A DNA stretch of 64,000 bases from NCBI RefSeq assembly GCF_030159995.1, contig NZ_BSNM01000006.1, positions 124,001 to 188,000 on the forward strand. Direction: 5' to 3'. Every line of letters starts with the position of its first letter. Position 1 is the first letter of the stretch. The position numbers and the translations under genes were made by a program. The DNA comes from Litoribrevibacter albus (lineage in GTDB: Bacteria; Pseudomonadota; Gammaproteobacteria; Pseudomonadales; Litoribrevibacteraceae). The notes under the pieces were generated by a model. It was not told the DNA's origin and made no database searches. It worked only from the letters and a program-made list of their open reading frames with translations. Positions 54,544 through 64,000 of this stretch are shown here, piece by piece.

Positions 54544-55593
54544 GTGGAAGAGTTTCAACCCATTATCGTTAAAAAGTCCATCCGAAAAGAAGGGCATCAT
54601 GGCGGTTCTTGGAAGGTAGCCTTTGCGGATTTTGCTGTCGCGATGATGGCGTTTTTCTTTTTAATGTGGATTTTGAACAGCACTACGGAAACCCAGAAGA
54701 AAGCCATTGAAGGCTACTTTAAAGACCCAGCAGGGGTCAGCCAAAGTGGTGGCAGTCGGTATGTGATTGATTTGGGGGGCAGTCCTCAAACCCTCGATGC
54801 CAACAATGAAACGCGCGGCTACGACAGTGATTACATTGACCCTCAAGGGGTGATGTCTGCTGCGGATATTGAAACGCTGGCGGAAAAAATTGAACGTGAG
54901 CGTCTCAAAGATCTGATGCAGGAATTAACGCAAAAAATCGAAGAAAGTGAAACCATGCGTCCGTTTAAGAACCAGTTGGTGCTTGATATCACCAAGGAAG
55001 GTTTGAGGATTCAGATCATTGATCAAACCAAGCGACCTATGTTTGATCCCGGTGGTGCCCGCCTTAAATATTACACGCGGGATATTCTGCTTGAATTGGG
55101 TAATTTCTTGTCGCAAGTGCCTAATAAGGTGAAACTCACCGGTCATACCGACTCCGCAAAATACGCCGACGATGATGACTTTGGCAACTGGGAGTTGTCT
55201 TCCAATCGAGCCAATGCCGCGAGAAGAACCTTGATTGAAGGTGGTATGCCAGCGGCCAAAGTGGCTGAAGTGGTGGGCTTGGCGGATACCGTGTTATTTG
55301 ATGAGAAGCGTCCGTTTGATCCGGTGAATCGCCGAATCGCGATGATTGTTTTGAATAAGAAATCAGCGGAGCAAATTCGTACGAACGCTGGTGGTAAGGT
55401 TCAGAATAATGAGCCTAAGGTTATTGAGCCGGTAAGGCCTCGTTCCCAACCTTTCACAAAGTCTGAAATGCAAGAAGCGACTAAGAAACTGTCAGATGAC
55501 TTGGGTAACATTAAGCCCGATGAGTTACCGTCTCCTGATCGTTTTAAAGAAGCTGAAGACAATGAACAAATCTGGAATCTGGATGATTTCTAA
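54544..55593 (+). CDS. motB: Flagellar motor stator protein MotB
   Basis: This 349-aa protein starts at GTG 54544. The single membrane helix has the proton-carrying Asp (AFADFAVAMMAFFFLMW, Asp29). The C-terminal OmpA-like domain (KLTGHTDSAKYADDDDFG, ELSSNRANAARRTL) binds peptidoglycan. The last 70 residues are a charged tail. It follows motA by 60 bp. Its last codons form one arm of a long inverted repeat. Confidence 0.94.
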   Translation: MEEFQPIIVKKSIRKEGHHGGSWKVAFADFAVAMMAFFFLMWILNSTTETQKKAIEGYFKDPAGVSQSGGSRYVIDLGGSPQTLDANNETRGYDSDYIDPQGVMSAADIETLAEKIERERLKDLMQELTQKIEESETMRPFKNQLVLDITKEGLRIQIIDQTKRPMFDPGGARLKYYTRDILLELGNFLSQVPNKVKLTGHTDSAKYADDDDFGNWELSSNRANAARRTLIEGGMPAAKVAEVVGLADTVLFDEKRPFDPVNRRIAMIVLNKKSAEQIRTNAGGKVQNNEPKVIEPVRPRSQPFTKSEMQEATKKLSDDLGNIKPDELPSPDRFKEAEDNEQIWNLDDF

Positions 55594-55618
55594 GTGAAAC
55601 TAGAAATCATCCAGATTC
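55575..55618. terminator. 18-bp perfect inverted repeat over the motB stop codon
   Basis: The left arm 55575-55592 (starts GAATCTGGATG) and the right arm 55601-55618 pair at all 18 positions, around an 8-nt loop AGTGAAAC. The left arm lies in motB codons and its stop. It lies between motB and the convergent rsgA. There is only a T-rich, not pure T, tract beyond it. It may block convergent transcription or stabilise messages. Confidence 0.65.
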
Positions 55619-55619
55619 T

Positions 55620-56651
55620 CTATTCTTCTTCTAATGAATCAATGATGCGCCACAAGCTGGTGTAGCGTTCTTCCGAAATCGCTCCACTGTCATAGGCTTC
55701 ACGAATGGCGCATTGTGGCTCCGACTCGTGATTGCAGTTCCTGAACTTACAATTGCCAATGAAAGGGTGCAGTTCTTTAAACCCTTCCAAAATGGTGTCC
55801 TTGTCTAAGTTCGTGAGCGACAGCTCGCGAATTCCCGGTGAGTCGATTAAATCGCCGCCGGTAGGGAAGTGGTATAGACGAGCGGTCGTGGTGGTGTGTT
55901 TACCTTTTCTGGATGTTTCGGAGAGTTCTCCGGTCTGAATGTCAGAACCAGGCAGGAGTACATTGATGAGCGATGATTTCCCCACCCCTGACTGTCCTAC
56001 GAATACGCTTGTCTTGTCTTTAAGGGAACTATAAAGGTCGTTTAATCCCGCTTCTGTTTGGCTGGATGCGGTAATGACCTTATATCCAAGACTGGTGTAT
56101 AGCTGGTTTAGTCGTTCCAGTCGCTCTTTGTACGGGCTGCTTTCAAATAAGTCGGCTTTGTTGATCACCAGGATAGGCTCAATGGCCCAGTATTCGGCGG
56201 CAATAAAGTAGCGATCGACTAACCCTTGGTGGGGTTCGGGTTCCGGGGCAATCACAACCATCATCTGGTCGATGTTGGCCGCAATCAGTTTCATTTCGCC
56301 TCGGAAGCCTGGGCGAGATAGCTGATTCTGACGTTCGTTAACGGCAACAATCACGCCCATGTCGTCCTGACCTTGTCGCCAGGTGACGAGATCTCCAGTA
56401 ACAATGTCGCCTAGATTGCTGCGCTTGTGACAGCGAATGATCTCTGGTTGAGTGTGGTCGTAGGGAAAGGCTTCAACATCAACCTGCACGCCAAAATGCG
56501 ACACCACTCGACCGGTTTGTTCGGTTCCTAAATCGCTCTCATTTAAAGCTTGCTCTACTTTAGCATCCCGTTGCTCGGCACGTTTGGTGCGTTCGTCCTG
56601 GATTTTCTTGATTCGCCAGGATTGTTGGCGAGTGAGCTTGCGTTTAGCCAT
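55620..56651 (-). CDS. rsgA: Ribosome small-subunit biogenesis GTPase RsgA
   Basis: This 343-aa protein is circularly permuted: an OB domain, then G4 (VINKADLF) before G1 (GQSGVGKSSLIN) and G3 (DSPGIRE), then a C-terminal zinc site with CKFRNCNHESEPQC. RsgA matures the 30S subunit and is stimulated by it. It is divergent from orn, as in Pseudomonas and other relatives. Confidence 0.95.
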   Translation of the reverse strand: MAKRKLTRQQSWRIKKIQDERTKRAEQRDAKVEQALNESDLGTEQTGRVVSHFGVQVDVEAFPYDHTQPEIIRCHKRSNLGDIVTGDLVTWRQGQDDMGVIVAVNERQNQLSRPGFRGEMKLIAANIDQMMVVIAPEPEPHQGLVDRYFIAAEYWAIEPILVINKADLFESSPYKERLERLNQLYTSLGYKVITASSQTEAGLNDLYSSLKDKTSVFVGQSGVGKSSLINVLLPGSDIQTGELSETSRKGKHTTTTARLYHFPTGGDLIDSPGIRELSLTNLDKDTILEGFKELHPFIGNCKFRNCNHESEPQCAIREAYDSGAISEERYTSLWRIIDSLEEE

Positions 56652-56826
56652 AAAAGAGATAACACCTTTGTTCTCGTTCGTGTTTTTCAGGAATCTTGTG
56701 TGATGCCGTTCGAATAGATGGCAGGATTGCGATCTGTCTACTAAAAGTCAAATGAATTTGAGGCTCGTCTATCTTGATTCTAGTTGCTAGAATTGAAAAA
56801 TGATTGAGTTAACAGGTAATTTGGGA

Positions 56827-57372
56827 ATGGCAGATAACAGTAATTTGGTTTGGATTGATATGGAAATGACCGGATTGGATCCAGACTCGGATCGTATTTT
56901 GGAAATTGCCACCATAGTTACCGATTCTAACTTGAATTTGATTGCAGAAGGGCCTGTGCTTGCAGTGCATCAACCGGACGATGTTCTTGATGCAATGGAT
57001 GACTGGTGCACTAAAACGCATGGCGATAGTGGCCTGACGGATCGTGTTAAGAAAAGTACGATTTCGGTTGAGGAAGCGGAGCGTCAAACGCTGGAGTTTC
57101 TTGCTCTGCATGTTGTTGAAGGTGAATCACCTTTGTGCGGCAACAGCGTCGGTCAGGATCGTCGTTTTATGTACCGATACATGCCTAAGCTGGAATCCTA
57201 CCTGCATTACCGCATCATTGACGTGAGTACTCTGAAAGAATTAGCGAAGCGTTGGAACCCTGATGCACTTAATGGCTTTAATAAAGCCGGTACTCATAAA
57301 GCGTTGGATGACATTCGTGAGTCCATTGCCGAACTAGAGCACTATCGTAAGACCTTCCTTTCTATCAGTTAA
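56827..57372 (+). CDS. orn: Oligoribonuclease
   Basis: From ATG 56827 the protein is 181 aa, the E. coli length (an ATG at 56800 adds nine residues). It is a DEDDh exonuclease: [20 protein letters not shown], then [17 protein letters not shown], and [16 protein letters not shown]. It degrades di- and short oligonucleotides, including pGpG from c-di-GMP breakdown. Confidence 0.95.
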   Translation: MADNSNLVWIDMEMTGLDPDSDRILEIATIVTDSNLNLIAEGPVLAVHQPDDVLDAMDDWCTKTHGDSGLTDRVKKSTISVEEAERQTLEFLALHVVEGESPLCGNSVGQDRRFMYRYMPKLESYLHYRIIDVSTLKELAKRWNPDALNGFNKAGTHKALDDIRESIAELEHYRKTFLSIS

Positions 57373-57400
57373 TTTAAGTCTTCTGATGGCACAGCGTTGA

Positions 57401-58528
57401 TTATTCTTGTTTGAGTGTAATCAGCTGTGCTTTGGTGGTCTGTTGCTGGATCGCCCACTCGATATGAGGGGCGACCATCTCTGACGACTGATCAAGTTTT
57501 TCTTTTAATGTATCTAATATCTTTGTTTGTGCTGGTGCGTTACCTAGTGCAATTGCAATGTTGCGTTGCCATTTTTGATAGCCTGCCCGGCGGATAGGTG
57601 AGCCTTCCGTGTTCTTCAAAAACTCATCTTCGGTCCACAGGAAAAGTTCAAGCAATTCGATGTTGTCCAGTTGATGTCTGGGAGCAAAGTCCTGTTCGCT
57701 GGATTCTTGAGTGAATTTGTTCCAAGGGCAGACCATTTGGCAATCATCGCAGCCATAGATACGGTTGCCCATTAATGGTCGCAGCTCTTCATCAATGATT
57801 CCGTCATACTCAATGGTTAAGTACGAAATACATTTTCTGGCATCCAACACATGAGGGGCTACAAATGCATTGGTGGGACAAAGGTCGAGGCAAGAAGAAC
57901 AGCTGCCACAATGCATGGTTTCCTGAGGCGGATCGACAGGCAGAGGTAAGTTGGTGAATAACTCGCCGAGAAAGAAGTAAGAACCCGCTTTCGCATTGAT
58001 CAGCATGGTGTTTTTACCGATCCAGCCCATGCCTGCGTTTTCTGCAATGCCTCGTTCAAGCACCGGTGCACTATCTACAAAGGCACGAAACCCGTGGGAC
58101 TCTGCGTATTGTGTGACCTCTTTTCCCAGTTGGGTTAAACGTTTGCGCATGAGTTTGTGGTAATCCCGTCCTAATGCGTAACGTGAGACATAAGCTTTGC
58201 TGGGTTGCTCCAGAATCTCAGTGGCCTGGGTTTGATTCTGCATGTATTCGAGACGAACACTGATGATTCGTAACGTGCCTTCCTGGAGGTGTTCCGGGTG
58301 TGCCCTGAGTTCTCTGTGATTTTCCATCCAGCCCATGTCACCATGAAACTTACTGGCGAGCCAGTTTTTTAAATGTTCAGAGTGTTTGGATACATCGGTT
58401 GAGGTGATGCGAACGTCCTGAAATCCCAGTTCCGTACCGAGTTGTTTGATTCGGTTGGCCAGTTCTCGCATTGAATGTGAAGGAGTAGGGGTATCTGAAG
58501 GCATCTGATCAGTGAAAATTCTGCTCAT
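57401..58528 (-). CDS. queG: Epoxyqueuosine reductase
   Basis: This 375-aa protein has a cobalamin-binding N-half (FVDSAPVLERGIAENAGMGWIG) and two 4Fe-4S motifs (CGSCSSCLDLCP and CDDCQMVCPWN), then a HEAT-like C-terminus. It makes queuosine in tRNA from epoxyqueuosine. The start could be at an internal Met (MRELANRIKQLG) 19 residues later. It is convergent with orn and divergent from tsaE. Confidence 0.94.
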   Translation of the reverse strand: MSRIFTDQMPSDTPTPSHSMRELANRIKQLGTELGFQDVRITSTDVSKHSEHLKNWLASKFHGDMGWMENHRELRAHPEHLQEGTLRIISVRLEYMQNQTQATEILEQPSKAYVSRYALGRDYHKLMRKRLTQLGKEVTQYAESHGFRAFVDSAPVLERGIAENAGMGWIGKNTMLINAKAGSYFFLGELFTNLPLPVDPPQETMHCGSCSSCLDLCPTNAFVAPHVLDARKCISYLTIEYDGIIDEELRPLMGNRIYGCDDCQMVCPWNKFTQESSEQDFAPRHQLDNIELLELFLWTEDEFLKNTEGSPIRRAGYQKWQRNIAIALGNAPAQTKILDTLKEKLDQSSEMVAPHIEWAIQQQTTKAQLITLKQE

Positions 58529-58584
58529 CTTGAGTAGACTGTGTATTTTGCACCAATCTGGTTGAGAACAAAACAGAAACTCCT

Positions 58585-59064
58585 ATGTTATTTAGTCGCT
58601 ATTTAGACAACGAAACGGAAACGCTTTGGTTAGCAGGACAGTTTGCCACTGTCTTGAAGGGGACAGGTGTTGTTTATTTACACGGGCACCTGGGAGCAGG
58701 CAAGACCACCTTTTGTCGCGGTGTGCTGTCTGCGTATGGACATTCTGGCGCAGTAAAGAGTCCTACTTATACCTTGGTGGAGCCGTACAAAGTGGGTGGT
58801 TATCAGGTCTACCACTTTGACCTGTATCGTTTGTCAGACCCGGAAGAATTGGAATACATGGGAATACGTGACTATTTCGAGGATCAAGCCTTGTGTTTGG
58901 TGGAGTGGCCGTCTCAGGGAGAAGGTGTCTTGCCTGATCCAGATTTGCACGTTCGTCTACAGGCTGACGAAGGCGGACGTTTTCTTGAAATAGAATCTAG
59001 TTCTGACTATGGGCGAAACGTGTTGGTGGATCTGGAAAACTTTTTAAGTGAGACGCAAGAATAA
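58585..59064 (+). CDS. tsaE: tRNA threonylcarbamoyladenosine synthesis ATPase TsaE
   Basis: This 159-aa P-loop protein has Walker A GHLGAGKTTF and the family segments SPTYTLVEPY, HFDLYRLSDPEELEYMG and CLVEWPSQGE. It works with TsaB and TsaD to make t6A. It is first in the tsaE-amiB-mutL-miaA-hfq run. Confidence 0.94.
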   Translation: MLFSRYLDNETETLWLAGQFATVLKGTGVVYLHGHLGAGKTTFCRGVLSAYGHSGAVKSPTYTLVEPYKVGGYQVYHFDLYRLSDPEELEYMGIRDYFEDQALCLVEWPSQGEGVLPDPDLHVRLQADEGGRFLEIESSSDYGRNVLVDLENFLSETQE

Positions 59065-59071
59065 GGATCGT

Positions 59072-60511
59072 ATGTTGTTATCACGCTTCATTATCGCGTT
59101 ATATTTGCTGTTCTCTGTGTGTCTTAGTGTACAGGCGGAGGAGAAGGTAAAAAGTATTCGTGTCTGGAAGGCGCCTGAATATACTCGGGTGGTATTTGAT
59201 CTGACCGGAGCGGTGGATCATCAGGTGTTCATGTTAAAGGGGCCTGATCGTTTGGTGCTTGATCTATCGAATACCGTCACGCCAAAATCTTTATCCAATC
59301 TGGATTTTTCCGGCAGTCCAATCAATGGTATTCGCCACGCAAAGCGCGCTCAAGGTGATGTTCGCTTCGTGCTTGACCTGAAAGAATCCGTTAAACCCAA
59401 GAGCTTTTTATTAAAACCAAATGATCATTATGGGGATCGTTTGGTGGTGGATGTCTACCCATACAGTAAGTCCGCGCCTCAACGTGAGGTTGTTCAAAGT
59501 GCCAAGTCTATTGTCGCCAACGGGAAACGAGACATTATCGTGACGATTGATGCGGGGCACGGTGGTGAGGATCCGGGGGCCATTGGTCCAGGTCGTTTAA
59601 TGGAGAAAAATGTCGTTCTCTCGATTGCTCAGGAATTGAAACGCGAAATCGATGCGCTTGATGGCTTTAAAGCCCAATTGACGCGAGAAGGTGATTATTA
59701 CATCAGTCTGCGTGGGCGTACGCGCTTGGCTCGGAAGCAAAAGGCAGACTTGTTTGTTTCTATTCATGCGGATGCCTTCCATAAAAAATCTGCACGCGGT
59801 GCTTCGGTGTGGGCGTTATCCGAACGTGGTGCAACCAGTGAAATGGGTCGCTGGTTGGCGCAAAAAGAAAACGACGCTGACTTAATTGGTGGTGTGGGGA
59901 ATGTGTCGTTGGACGATAAATCTGATGTGCTTAAAGAAGTGTTGCTCGATCTATCAATGACCAGCAGTCTTAAATCCAGTTTGGATGTGGGTAGCTTGGT
60001 GTTGGGTGAAATGGGGCAAGTGGCCAAACTTCATAAAAAGCATGTGGAGCAAGCCGGTTTCGTGGTGTTGAAGTCGCCGGACATTCCTTCCATTCTGGTT
60101 GAAACGGGGTTTATTTCGAATCCTACGGAAGCCAAGAACTTGGGTAGTCTTAATTATCGTAAGAAAATGGCTAAGCGTTTGGCACAGGGCGTGAAGCGGT
60201 ACTTCAATGATAAACCGCCGGTAGGAACCTACCTGGCGTGGGTGAAAGCGGGACGTCCATCGTTAGAAAAAACGCAGGCTTCGAGTGGTTTACGCCTTGA
60301 AAATGCCAAGAGCCAGACAATTTCCCGTGCGCCTTCGCCTACCCAAAGCACTGGTGCTGTTACCAAGTATAAGGTGCAGCATGGAGATAGCTTGAGTCGT
60401 GTGGCTCGTAAGTTCAGTGTGACGGTTAATGAGCTTAAAGAAATTAATGGCCTTAAAAGCAGTATTATCCATGTGGGACAAACATTAAAAGTGCCTGGTG
60501 GTAAGTCGTAG
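59072..60511 (+). CDS. amiB: N-acetylmuramoyl-L-alanine amidase, AmiB type
   Basis: From ATG 59072 the protein is 479 aa, preceded by AAGGA. A frame from GTG 59048 overlaps tsaE and has no signal benefit. A Sec signal peptide (ends SVQAEE), an AMIN domain (VRVWKAPEYTRVVFDL-like), a zinc amidase_3 domain (IDAGHGGEDPGAIG, SIHADAF, ILVETGFISN with all metal ligands) and a C-terminal LysM (YKVQHGDSLSRVARKFSV) follow. It splits daughter-cell peptidoglycan under EnvC/NlpD control in relatives. Confidence 0.95.
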   Translation: MLLSRFIIALYLLFSVCLSVQAEEKVKSIRVWKAPEYTRVVFDLTGAVDHQVFMLKGPDRLVLDLSNTVTPKSLSNLDFSGSPINGIRHAKRAQGDVRFVLDLKESVKPKSFLLKPNDHYGDRLVVDVYPYSKSAPQREVVQSAKSIVANGKRDIIVTIDAGHGGEDPGAIGPGRLMEKNVVLSIAQELKREIDALDGFKAQLTREGDYYISLRGRTRLARKQKADLFVSIHADAFHKKSARGASVWALSERGATSEMGRWLAQKENDADLIGGVGNVSLDDKSDVLKEVLLDLSMTSSLKSSLDVGSLVLGEMGQVAKLHKKHVEQAGFVVLKSPDIPSILVETGFISNPTEAKNLGSLNYRKKMAKRLAQGVKRYFNDKPPVGTYLAWVKAGRPSLEKTQASSGLRLENAKSQTISRAPSPTQSTGAVTKYKVQHGDSLSRVARKFSVTVNELKEINGLKSSIIHVGQTLKVPGGKS

Positions 60512-60566
60512 ACTTCCATTTAAACGGATTCCATTTCATATTCTTTTGTCTATAAAGTAATCATTC

Positions 60567-62501
60567 ATGACACGTATTCATCAGCTTTCTCCAAGATTAT
60601 CGAATCAGATCGCCGCAGGTGAAGTGGTAGAGCGCCCTTCATCGGTGGTAAAAGAGTTGTTAGAAAATAGCCTGGATGCAGGCGCTAAGCGTGTGGATAT
60701 CGATGTCGAGCAAGGCGGTGTAAAGCTGATTCGCATTCGTGATGATGGGCAGGGGATTGTAAAAGACGATCTGGCGTTGGCATTGTCCCGTCATGCCACC
60801 AGTAAGATTATCGAGTTAGATGACTTGGAAGCGGTAGGAACTTTGGGGTTCCGAGGCGAGGCGCTTGCAAGTATCAGTTCCGTCTCCCGGTTAACGCTAA
60901 GTTCTCGTCATGTTGAGAGTGATCAAGGCTGGCAGGTGTCTGTCGAAGGGCAAGAAATGACAGCAACGGTCAAGCCGGCCGCTCACAACGTGGGAACAAC
61001 TCTTGAGGTGCGGGACCTGTTTTTCAATACGCCGGCACGTCGTAAGTTTCTTCGCAAGGAAAAGACCGAGTTTGGCCATTTGGAAGAAGTGGTTAAGCGA
61101 ATTGCTTTAAGCCGGTTTGATATTGGTATTTCTCTTAAACACAATCAGAGAATTATTCATAACTTCCGGCCGGCCACGACTGAGCAAGAGCAGGCTCGTC
61201 GAGTGACTTCTGTTTGTGGCCCCAACTTTATTCAGAATGCTGTGACGGTCAATGTTGAGGTTGGGGAATTAAAACTTTGGGGATGGGTAGGGTTACCTAC
61301 CTTCTCGCGGAGTCAGGCTGATTTACAGTATTTCTTTGTGAATGGTCGGGTGATTCGGGATAAGTTGGTGGCGCACGCAATTCGTCAGGCGTATCGTGAT
61401 GTTCTTTATCATGGTCGGCACCCTGCGTTTGTTTTGTACTTGGAATTAGATCCTGCAACCGTGGATGTAAATGTACATCCAACCAAACATGAAGTGCGTT
61501 TCCGTGATTCTCGCATGGTACATGATTTCTTATTCCGTAGTTTGCATCGTGCGTTGGCAGAGGTAACGCCGGATATGCAGAAGCCAACAGCGTCTACGGA
61601 ATCGTTAGGTGTTGAGTCGGTTTCTTTGCAGTCGCCTCAAAGTATGCCGGTGTCAGGGCAGGCTGCCGGTGTGTTTGGCGGGCAAAACGCGATGAACTTT
61701 AATAGCGCTCCTTCGCACGGAGAAGTTCGGGAACACATGCAGGTGTATGGCGACTTACATCAGTCTTCTGCACAGATGGAGAGTGCTCCGCCGTTTTCTA
61801 TGGATGAAGGAAATGACATTCGCTCTGAAGGCTCTGGTTTCTCCGGCACCTTTAATCGGGGAACTGTTGACCAAGGCTCTGTATCGAGGCCTGCTTTGCC
61901 TGAGTCCGATCAAGATGTGCCGCCCTTGGGCTTTGCTGTGGCACAGTTGCACGGTATTTACATCCTTGCTCAAAATAAAGAGGGGATGGTGATAGTGGAT
62001 ATGCATGCGGCTCATGAGCGTATTACCTATGAACGCATGAAATTGGCTTATCAGGAACAAGGTATTCAGGCTCAACCGCTATTGGTGCCAATTTCTATGG
62101 CGGTCAGTACCAAAGAAGCGGATTGTGCAGAGCAAAATGAAGCCGTGTTTCAGTCATTTGGTTTGTCTCTGGAACGAATTGGGCCTGAAACTTTGGTCAT
62201 TCGACAGGTCCCGGTTTTGTTAAGAAATGCAAAAATTGATCAATTGGTTAGAGATGTGTTGTCGGATGTGATTGAATACGGAATTAGTGATAGAATGGCC
62301 GCCCAAGCTAATGAGGTGTTGGCAACCATGGCTTGTCATGGTGCCGTTCGAGCCAATCGACAATTGACGATTCCTGAAATGAATGCGCTTTTGCGTGATA
62401 TGGAAGCCACTGAACGAAGCGGTCAGTGTAATCACGGTCGACCAACCTGGACCAGTCTATCAATGTCTGAACTTGATAAGCTATTCTTGCGTGGCCGTTA
62501 G
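60567..62501 (+). CDS. mutL: DNA mismatch repair protein MutL with endonuclease motif
   Basis: This 644-aa protein has the GHKL ATPase ([30 protein letters not shown]), a variable linker (about residues 340-450), and a C-terminal dimer domain. The C-domain has [12 protein letters not shown], which fits the DQHA(x)2E(x)4E nuclease motif with Met for Gln, then [10 protein letters not shown] and CNHGRPTW. It therefore likely nicks DNA, as MutL of Pseudomonas does, in a genome without MutH. Genome-wide absence of mutH cannot be seen here. Confidence 0.95.
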   Translation: MTRIHQLSPRLSNQIAAGEVVERPSSVVKELLENSLDAGAKRVDIDVEQGGVKLIRIRDDGQGIVKDDLALALSRHATSKIIELDDLEAVGTLGFRGEALASISSVSRLTLSSRHVESDQGWQVSVEGQEMTATVKPAAHNVGTTLEVRDLFFNTPARRKFLRKEKTEFGHLEEVVKRIALSRFDIGISLKHNQRIIHNFRPATTEQEQARRVTSVCGPNFIQNAVTVNVEVGELKLWGWVGLPTFSRSQADLQYFFVNGRVIRDKLVAHAIRQAYRDVLYHGRHPAFVLYLELDPATVDVNVHPTKHEVRFRDSRMVHDFLFRSLHRALAEVTPDMQKPTASTESLGVESVSLQSPQSMPVSGQAAGVFGGQNAMNFNSAPSHGEVREHMQVYGDLHQSSAQMESAPPFSMDEGNDIRSEGSGFSGTFNRGTVDQGSVSRPALPESDQDVPPLGFAVAQLHGIYILAQNKEGMVIVDMHAAHERITYERMKLAYQEQGIQAQPLLVPISMAVSTKEADCAEQNEAVFQSFGLSLERIGPETLVIRQVPVLLRNAKIDQLVRDVLSDVIEYGISDRMAAQANEVLATMACHGAVRANRQLTIPEMNALLRDMEATERSGQCNHGRPTWTSLSMSELDKLFLRGR

Positions 62502-62631
62502 TATTCAGAAAATTTCACTGTCAGTATTGGGCTTAGACTCAAGTCGAATGGTATTTAGGCTGTCAGTCATTAGTATGTTTATTCAAACAAATATCGATTT
62601 AATGATCGATAGTGTGATAGGTGTTTGTTAA

Positions 62632-63585
62632 TTGCAGTCTGTGGATAAATACCCTTCGATTTGGTTGATGGGGCCAACCGCTGCGGGCAAGACCGATTTG
62701 GCGGTAGAGCTGGTTCAGCGATGTAATTGTGAAATAATTAGTGTCGACTCAGCCTTGATTTATCGAAAAATGGACATAGGTACTGCTAAACCAGAAGCAG
62801 ATGTCCTAACAAAAGCGCCACACCGATTAATCGATATTTGTGATCCAGCGGAAAGTTATTCTGCTGCTGAGTTTCGAGTGGATGCTTTGGATGCTATGGC
62901 AGAAATCCGAAGTGCAGGCAAGGTGCCACTTCTGGTTGGTGGCACAATGATGTACTACAAGGTGTTAAAGGAGGGGATTGCTAATCTTCCTGAGGCTAAC
63001 GAAGCAGTACGTCAAAAGTTGTTAAATGAAGCGGAAACGTTGGGGTGGCAATGTTTGCATGATCGATTAAAGTCGATTGATCCTGTTTCTGCAGAGCGCA
63101 TACATCCTAATGATCCTCAGCGTTTGCAGAGAGCTTTAGAGGTTTATGAACTCACAGGTAAAACACTGACCGATTTGTGGGCCGAACAAAAACGGGATGT
63201 GCAGTGTAATTTCCCTTACCGGGTGCTCAGTTTAGCTGTGGCGCCGAAGGAACGAAAAGTTCTTCATGAACGGATAGAACAAAGATTTCGTATCATGCTG
63301 GAACAAGGCTTCTTGGATGAGGTCAAAGCTCTCAAAGAGCGTGGTGATCTTAATTTGAATATGCCGTCTATGCGTTCTGTGGGTTATCGCCAAGTGTGGC
63401 AGTATTTGGATGGCGAATATGACTATGATGACATGGTTAATCGCGGAATTTACGCTACCAGGCAATTAGCAAAACGGCAAATAACCTGGCTGCGAAGCTG
63501 GGATGATTTGGAGTGGTTGGATTCATTAAACCCGAATTTAATCCCTGAAACTGTCCGGCAAGTGCAGAATTTTATTGAACAATAG
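62632..63585 (+). CDS. miaA: tRNA dimethylallyltransferase
   Basis: The protein is 317 aa from TTG 62632, or 314 aa from GTG 62641. No ATG fits. It has the P-loop [46 protein letters not shown], and [12 protein letters not shown]. It puts isopentenyl on A37 of tRNAs that read U-first codons. The 130-bp gap after mutL has no terminator I can see. It lies upstream of hfq, the classic miaA-hfq order. Confidence 0.94.
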   Translation: MQSVDKYPSIWLMGPTAAGKTDLAVELVQRCNCEIISVDSALIYRKMDIGTAKPEADVLTKAPHRLIDICDPAESYSAAEFRVDALDAMAEIRSAGKVPLLVGGTMMYYKVLKEGIANLPEANEAVRQKLLNEAETLGWQCLHDRLKSIDPVSAERIHPNDPQRLQRALEVYELTGKTLTDLWAEQKRDVQCNFPYRVLSLAVAPKERKVLHERIEQRFRIMLEQGFLDEVKALKERGDLNLNMPSMRSVGYRQVWQYLDGEYDYDDMVNRGIYATRQLAKRQITWLRSWDDLEWLDSLNPNLIPETVRQVQNFIEQ

Positions 63586-63722
63586 AGCAATTTCGCTCGT
63601 AAAGTTGTCATTTTTTTTAATTTGGTCTGAACTGTCTAGACTAGTTGGTCTATATTCAACGCAGTCAGTACCTAATGGATTGAATGCAATAATTATTACA
63701 AACCTCTTAAGGAGAATTCGTA

Positions 63723-63974
63723 ATGTCAAAAGGGCACTCTTTACAAGACCCTTATTTGAATGTGCTTCGTAAAGAACGCATTCCAGTGTCTATCTTTTTA
63801 GTTAACGGGATTAAACTTCAAGGTCAAATCGAGTCGTTCGATCAATTCGTAATTTTGCTAAAAAATACCGTGAGTCAGATGGTATATAAGCACGCAATTT
63901 CTACGATCGTGCCTTCACGTAGTGTTCGTTTGCCACAGCAAGATGCTGTTACAAAAGACGGTGAAGACGACTAA
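63723..63974 (+). CDS. hfq: RNA-binding protein Hfq
   Basis: This 83-aa protein is complete. AAGGAGAATT precedes the ATG. The Sm core is typical: [38 protein letters not shown], and the YKH motif of the proximal face. It chaperones small RNAs with messages. The short acidic tail (DGEDD) is usual. The window ends 26 bp after its stop codon, and hflX would be expected next. Confidence 0.97.
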   Translation: MSKGHSLQDPYLNVLRKERIPVSIFLVNGIKLQGQIESFDQFVILLKNTVSQMVYKHAISTIVPSRSVRLPQQDAVTKDGEDD

Positions 63975-64000
63975 GTTTTACTTGGTATTTGCTTGTTTGT

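Overview
The window is one stretch of chromosome from a marine-type gammaproteobacterium in the Pseudomonadales/Oceanospirillales area. I infer this from gene order, from protein families such as Epd, EpmA/EpmB, Orn, CmoM and a FimX-like protein, and from an acidic porin. Two backbone blocks match Pseudomonas aeruginosa gene order as I remember it: ArsR-methyltransferase regulator / tkt / epd / pgk / fba near the left end, and the serB-fimX ... psd-rhdA-motAB-rsgA-orn-queG-tsaE-amiB-mutL-miaA-hfq run on the right. The genus cannot be fixed from sequence reading alone. I saw no rRNA, tRNA, insertion sequence, prophage or CRISPR array.

Layout. 1-0.9 kb: a truncated ArsR-methyltransferase fusion regulator with a striking palindromic operator. 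1-7.4 kb, minus strand: a large unknown membrane protein and a set of five lipoproteins (DUF799, DUF4810, CsgG-like, an unknown, LPP20-like). 7.6-13.3 kb: tkt, epd, pgk and fba, the core of the non-oxidative pentose phosphate and lower glycolytic pathways. 13.5-21.6 kb: a nitrous oxide reductase cluster nosRZDFYL behind an FNR/DNR-type box, with a 15-bp tandem repeat and a hairpin between nosZ and nosD. 21.7-27 kb: an alpha/beta hydrolase and a second lipoprotein set (TPR-like, LpoB-like, two LPP20-like). 27-30.7 kb: serA divergent from a D-2-hydroxyglutarate dehydrogenase and an FAH-family gene. 30.7-39.8 kb: an orphan PilB/GspE-type ATPase, an SDR, a porin, alr, cmoM, a membrane diguanylate cyclase and a DUF4288 protein. 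39.8-46.7 kb: a degenerate membrane nucleotidyl-cyclase-like protein, serB, a FimX-like protein and a PilZ/FimW-like protein. 46.9-49.6 kb: the EF-P lysylation set epmB/efp/epmA. 49.6-64 kb: psd, rhodanese, HDOD protein, motAB, rsgA, orn, queG, tsaE, amiB, mutL, miaA and hfq.

How the genes work together. The nos cluster makes the cell a nitrous oxide reducer, but no nitrite or nitric oxide reductase gene and no apbE/nosX lies in the window. SerA and the D-2-hydroxyglutarate dehydrogenase form the known coupled entry to serine synthesis, and serB, its last step, lies about 13 kb away. FimX-like, FimW-like, GGDEF and MshEN-type proteins, together with motAB and an HDOD gene that both carry sigma-28-like promoters, point to c-di-GMP control of surface motility.

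The least explained content is the two lipoprotein clusters (3.1-7.4 kb and 22.8-27 kb). They have parallel composition: a CsgG/LpoB-type protein, a TPR-like protein and LPP20-like proteins. They are the best candidate here for an undescribed envelope assembly.
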